From Acanthosepion lycidas (taxonomy: Eukaryota > Mollusca > Cephalopoda > Sepiida > Sepiidae), in assembly GCA_963932145.1 (NCBI GenBank), contig CAWVQA010000092.1, positions 1 through 64,000 on the forward strand: a stretch of DNA of 64,000 nucleotides, given 5' to 3'. A program made the position numbers and the translations under genes. Shown in pieces: positions 61,544 to 64,000 of the stretch. The first letter of the stretch is position 1. Each line of letters begins with the position of its first letter. Under the pieces are notes generated by a model, which ran no database searches, had not been told where the DNA came from, and saw nothing but the letters and a program-made list of their open reading frames with translations.

Positions 61544-63954
61544 GATCAGCAAAAAAATATTTTGCCTTCAAATTCATACCGTGATCGTAGCATGTCTGGA
61601 CTCGACTCATATGACTGGGATTTCCATGAAAAAGATTGTGGGCACAAAATGGGTGATCACTGTACATTTCTCTTCTATTTCCCATTAGTATTTCTGTTTT
61701 ACTTCCTCAATTTAGCATTATGGACTTGGAAAGACCTAATCTAAGATCTGCAAAAAAATATTTTGCCTTCAAATTCATACCGTGATCGTAGCATGCCTGG
61801 ACTCGACTCATATGACTGGGATTTCCATGAAAAAGATTGTGGGCACAAAATGTGTGATCACTGTACATTTCTGTTCTGTTTCCCATTAGTATTTCTATTT
61901 TACTTCCTCAATTTAGCATTATGGACAGGGAAAGACCTAATCTAAGATCTGCAAAAAAATATTTTGACTTCAAATTCATACCGTGATCGTAGCATGCATG
62001 GACTCGACTCATATGACAGGGATTTCCATGAAAAAGATTGTGGGCACAAAATGGGTGATCACTGTACATTTCTCTTCTGTTTCCCATTACTATTTCTATT
62101 TTACTTCCTCAATTTAGCATTATGGACAGGGAAAGACCTAATCTAAGATCTGCAAAAAAGTATTTTGCCTTCAAATTCATACCGTGATCGAAGCATGCCT
62201 GGACTCGACTCATATGACTGGGATTTCCATGAAAAAGATTGTGGGCACAAAATGCGTGATCACTGTACATTTCTCTTCTGTTTCCCATTACTATTTCTAT
62301 TTTACTTCCACAATTTAGCATTATGGTGAGGGAAAGACCTAATCTAAGATCTGCAAAAAAATATTTTGCCTTCAAATTCATACCGTGATCGTAGCATGCC
62401 TGGACTCGACTCATATGACTGGGATTTCCATGAAAATGATTGTGGGCACAAAATTCGTGATCACTGTACATTTCTCTTCTGTTTCCCATTACTATTTCTA
62501 TTTTACTTCCTCAATTTAGCATTATGGACAGGGAAAGACCTAATCTAATATCAGCAAAAAAATATTTTGCCTTCAAATTCATACCGTGATCGTAGCATGC
62601 ATGGACTCGACTCATATGACTGGGATTTCCATGAAAAAGATTGTGGGCACAAAATGGGTGATCACTGTACATTTCTCTTCTGTTTCCCATTACTATTTCT
62701 ATTTTACTTCCTCAATTTAGCATTATGGACAGGGAAAGACCTAATCTAAGATCTGCAAAGAAATATTTTGCCTTCAAATTCATACCGTGATCGTATCATG
62801 CATGGACTCGTCTCATATGACTGGGATTTCCATGAAAAAGATTGTGGGCAGAAAATGTGTGATCACTGTAAATTTCTCTTCTGTTTCCCATTACTATTTC
62901 TATTTTACTTCCTCAATTTAGCATTATGGACAGGGAAAGACCTAATCTAAGATCTGCAAAAAAATATTTTGCCTTCAAATTCATACCGTGATCGTAGCAT
63001 GCCTGGACTCGACTCATATGACTGGGATTTCCATGAAAAAGATTGTGGGCACAAAATGCGTGATCACTGTACATTTCTCTTCTGTTTCCCATTACTATTT
63101 CTATTTTACTTCCTCAATTTAGCATTATGGACAGGGAAAGACCTAATCTAAGATCTGCAAAAAAATATTTTGCCTTCAAATTCATACCGTGATCGTAGCA
63201 TGCCTGGACTCGTCTCATATGACTGGGATTTCAATGAAAAAGACTGTGGGCACAAAATGGGTGATCACTGTACATTTCTCCTCTGTTTCCCATTACTATT
63301 TCTATTTTACTTCTCAATTTAGCATTTTGGACGGGGAAAGACCTAATCTGAGATCTGCAAAAAAGTATTTTGCCATCAAATTCATACCGTGATCGTAGCA
63401 TGCATGGACTCGACTCATATGACTGGGATTTCCATGAAAAAGATTGTGGGCACAAAATGGGTGATCACTGTACATTTCTCTTCTGTTTCCCATTACTATT
63501 TCTATTTTACTTCCTCAATTTAGCATTATGGACTGGGAAAGACCTAATCTAAGATCTGCAAAAAAATATTTTGCCTTCAAATTCATACCGTGATCGTAGC
63601 ATGCATGGTCTTGTCTCATATGACTGGGATTTCCATGAAAAAGATTGTGGGGAGAAAATGGGTGATCACTGTAAATTTCTCTTCTGTTTCCCATTACTAT
63701 TTCTATTTTACTTCCTCAATTTAGCATTATGGACTGGGAAAGACCTAATCTAAGATCTGCAAAAAAATATTTTGCCTTCAAATTCATACCGTGATCGTAG
63801 CATGCATGGACTCGACTCATATGACTGGGATTTCCATGAAAAAGATTGTGGGCACAAAATCGGTGATCACTGTACATTTCTCTTCTGTTTGCCATTACTA
63901 TTTCTATTTTACTTCCTCAATTTAGCATTATGGACAGGGAAAGACCTAATCTAA
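61544..63954 (+). repeat. Domain F, return of A/B-type monomers
   Basis: Twelve units that mix marks of distant domains. They include C22A (61946, as in domain A), A-run AAAAAAG with T45A (62147), G47T with A122 (62750), and a CTTCTC-deletion unit followed by a T24A unit (63152, 63352), as in domain B. These marks last appeared about 40 kb upstream. The unit at 62147 also has TATGGTGAGG. Confidence 0.85.
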
Positions 63955-64000
63955 GATCAGCAAAAAAATATTTTGCCTTCAAATTCATACCGTGATCGTA
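63955..64000 (+). repeat. Partial satellite monomer at right edge
   Basis: The first 46 bases of a monomer with a GATCAGC start, cut by the window edge. The array continues to the right. Confidence 0.95.

Larger units (their letters stand above)
1..64000 (+). repeat. 201-bp satellite DNA array spanning the whole window
   Basis: The same 201-bp unit recurs head to tail from the first base to the last. I count 318 complete units in one orientation, and adjacent units usually differ at only a handful of positions. The net length deficit over the array is 67 bp, caused by scattered small deletions and two 1-bp insertions. No unrelated DNA interrupts the array. Base composition is about 37% GC for the consensus. 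The monomer length is close to a nucleosome plus linker, which is common for centromeric and heterochromatic satellites in eukaryotes; that role is inferred, not shown. I do not recognise the family. There is no credible gene in any stretch of the window. Confidence 0.99.

Noticed and set aside
1-64000. CRISPR array
   Set aside because: The repeated unit is 201 bp with no separate spacers. All of the sequence repeats, unlike short repeats with unique spacers.
1-64000. Transposon or retroelement insertions, LTRs or target-site duplications
   Set aside because: The 201-bp phase can be followed through the whole window with only 1-9 bp shifts, which leaves no room for an insertion.
1-64000. Inverted blocks of satellite
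   Set aside because: Every monomer reads in the same orientation. Minus-strand open frames are shadows of plus-strand units.

Overview
The whole window is one uninterrupted tandem array of a 201-bp satellite DNA monomer. I count 318 complete monomers (104-63954) plus a partial unit at each end (1-103 and 63955-64000), so the array continues past both edges. All monomers point the same way. I see no inversion, no transposon insertion, no unrelated spacer, no RNA gene, no CRISPR array and no credible protein-coding gene. A long, AT-rich (about 37% GC by hand count of the consensus), nucleosome-sized satellite with higher-order structure points to a eukaryotic chromosome, most likely centromeric, pericentromeric or other constitutive heterochromatin. 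I do not recognise the family and cannot name the organism.

Numbering used here: monomer position 1 is the G of GATCTGC and position 201 is the last A of CTAATCTAA. Key landmarks are an A7 run with the palindrome AAAATATTTT (8-20), a CpG-bearing GC-richer segment (36-61), GCATGC (47-52), CATATG (65-70), GTGATCAC (110-117), a pyrimidine-rich stretch (121-170) and a short inverted repeat TTTCCC/GGGAAA (135-140/184-189). Recurrent diagnostic sites include 53 C/A, 62 A/T, 102 C/G, 109 C/G/T/A, 134 G/A, 145 C/G/A, 152 T/C and 183 A/T.

Diagnostic variants show higher-order repeats (HORs) in successive domains. Domain A (104-11355) has a 12-monomer HOR of about 2.41 kb, whose third copy is expanded to 19 monomers. 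Domain B (11356-21996) has 5-, 7-, 9- and 10-monomer cycles plus a duplicated segment 6,025 bp apart. Domain C (21997-29016) is the most irregular, with scattered indels and a duplication 1,608 bp apart. Domain D (29017-49685) carries an 8-monomer HOR (1,607 bp), irregular modules marked by a four-substitution cluster, and a perfect-length 11-monomer HOR (2 x 2,211 bp). Domain E (49686-61543) has a 9/11/5-monomer HOR marked by T152C. Domain F (61544-63954) returns to domain A/B-type monomers. Several monomers are recombinants carrying the 5' marker of one type and the 3' marker of another. This shows directly that unequal exchange or conversion has broken inside monomers.

The many short open frames are by-products of the period. 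201 is 67 x 3, so one frame repeats in register from a TTG at position 19 to the TAA at 199-201. Variation along this frame is largely amino-acid changing, and frameshifts and stops are common, so I do not call it a gene. No genes work together here. The biology is that of satellite homogenisation and, possibly, chromatin or centromere function. All domain and HOR names are mine, and alignments were done by eye.
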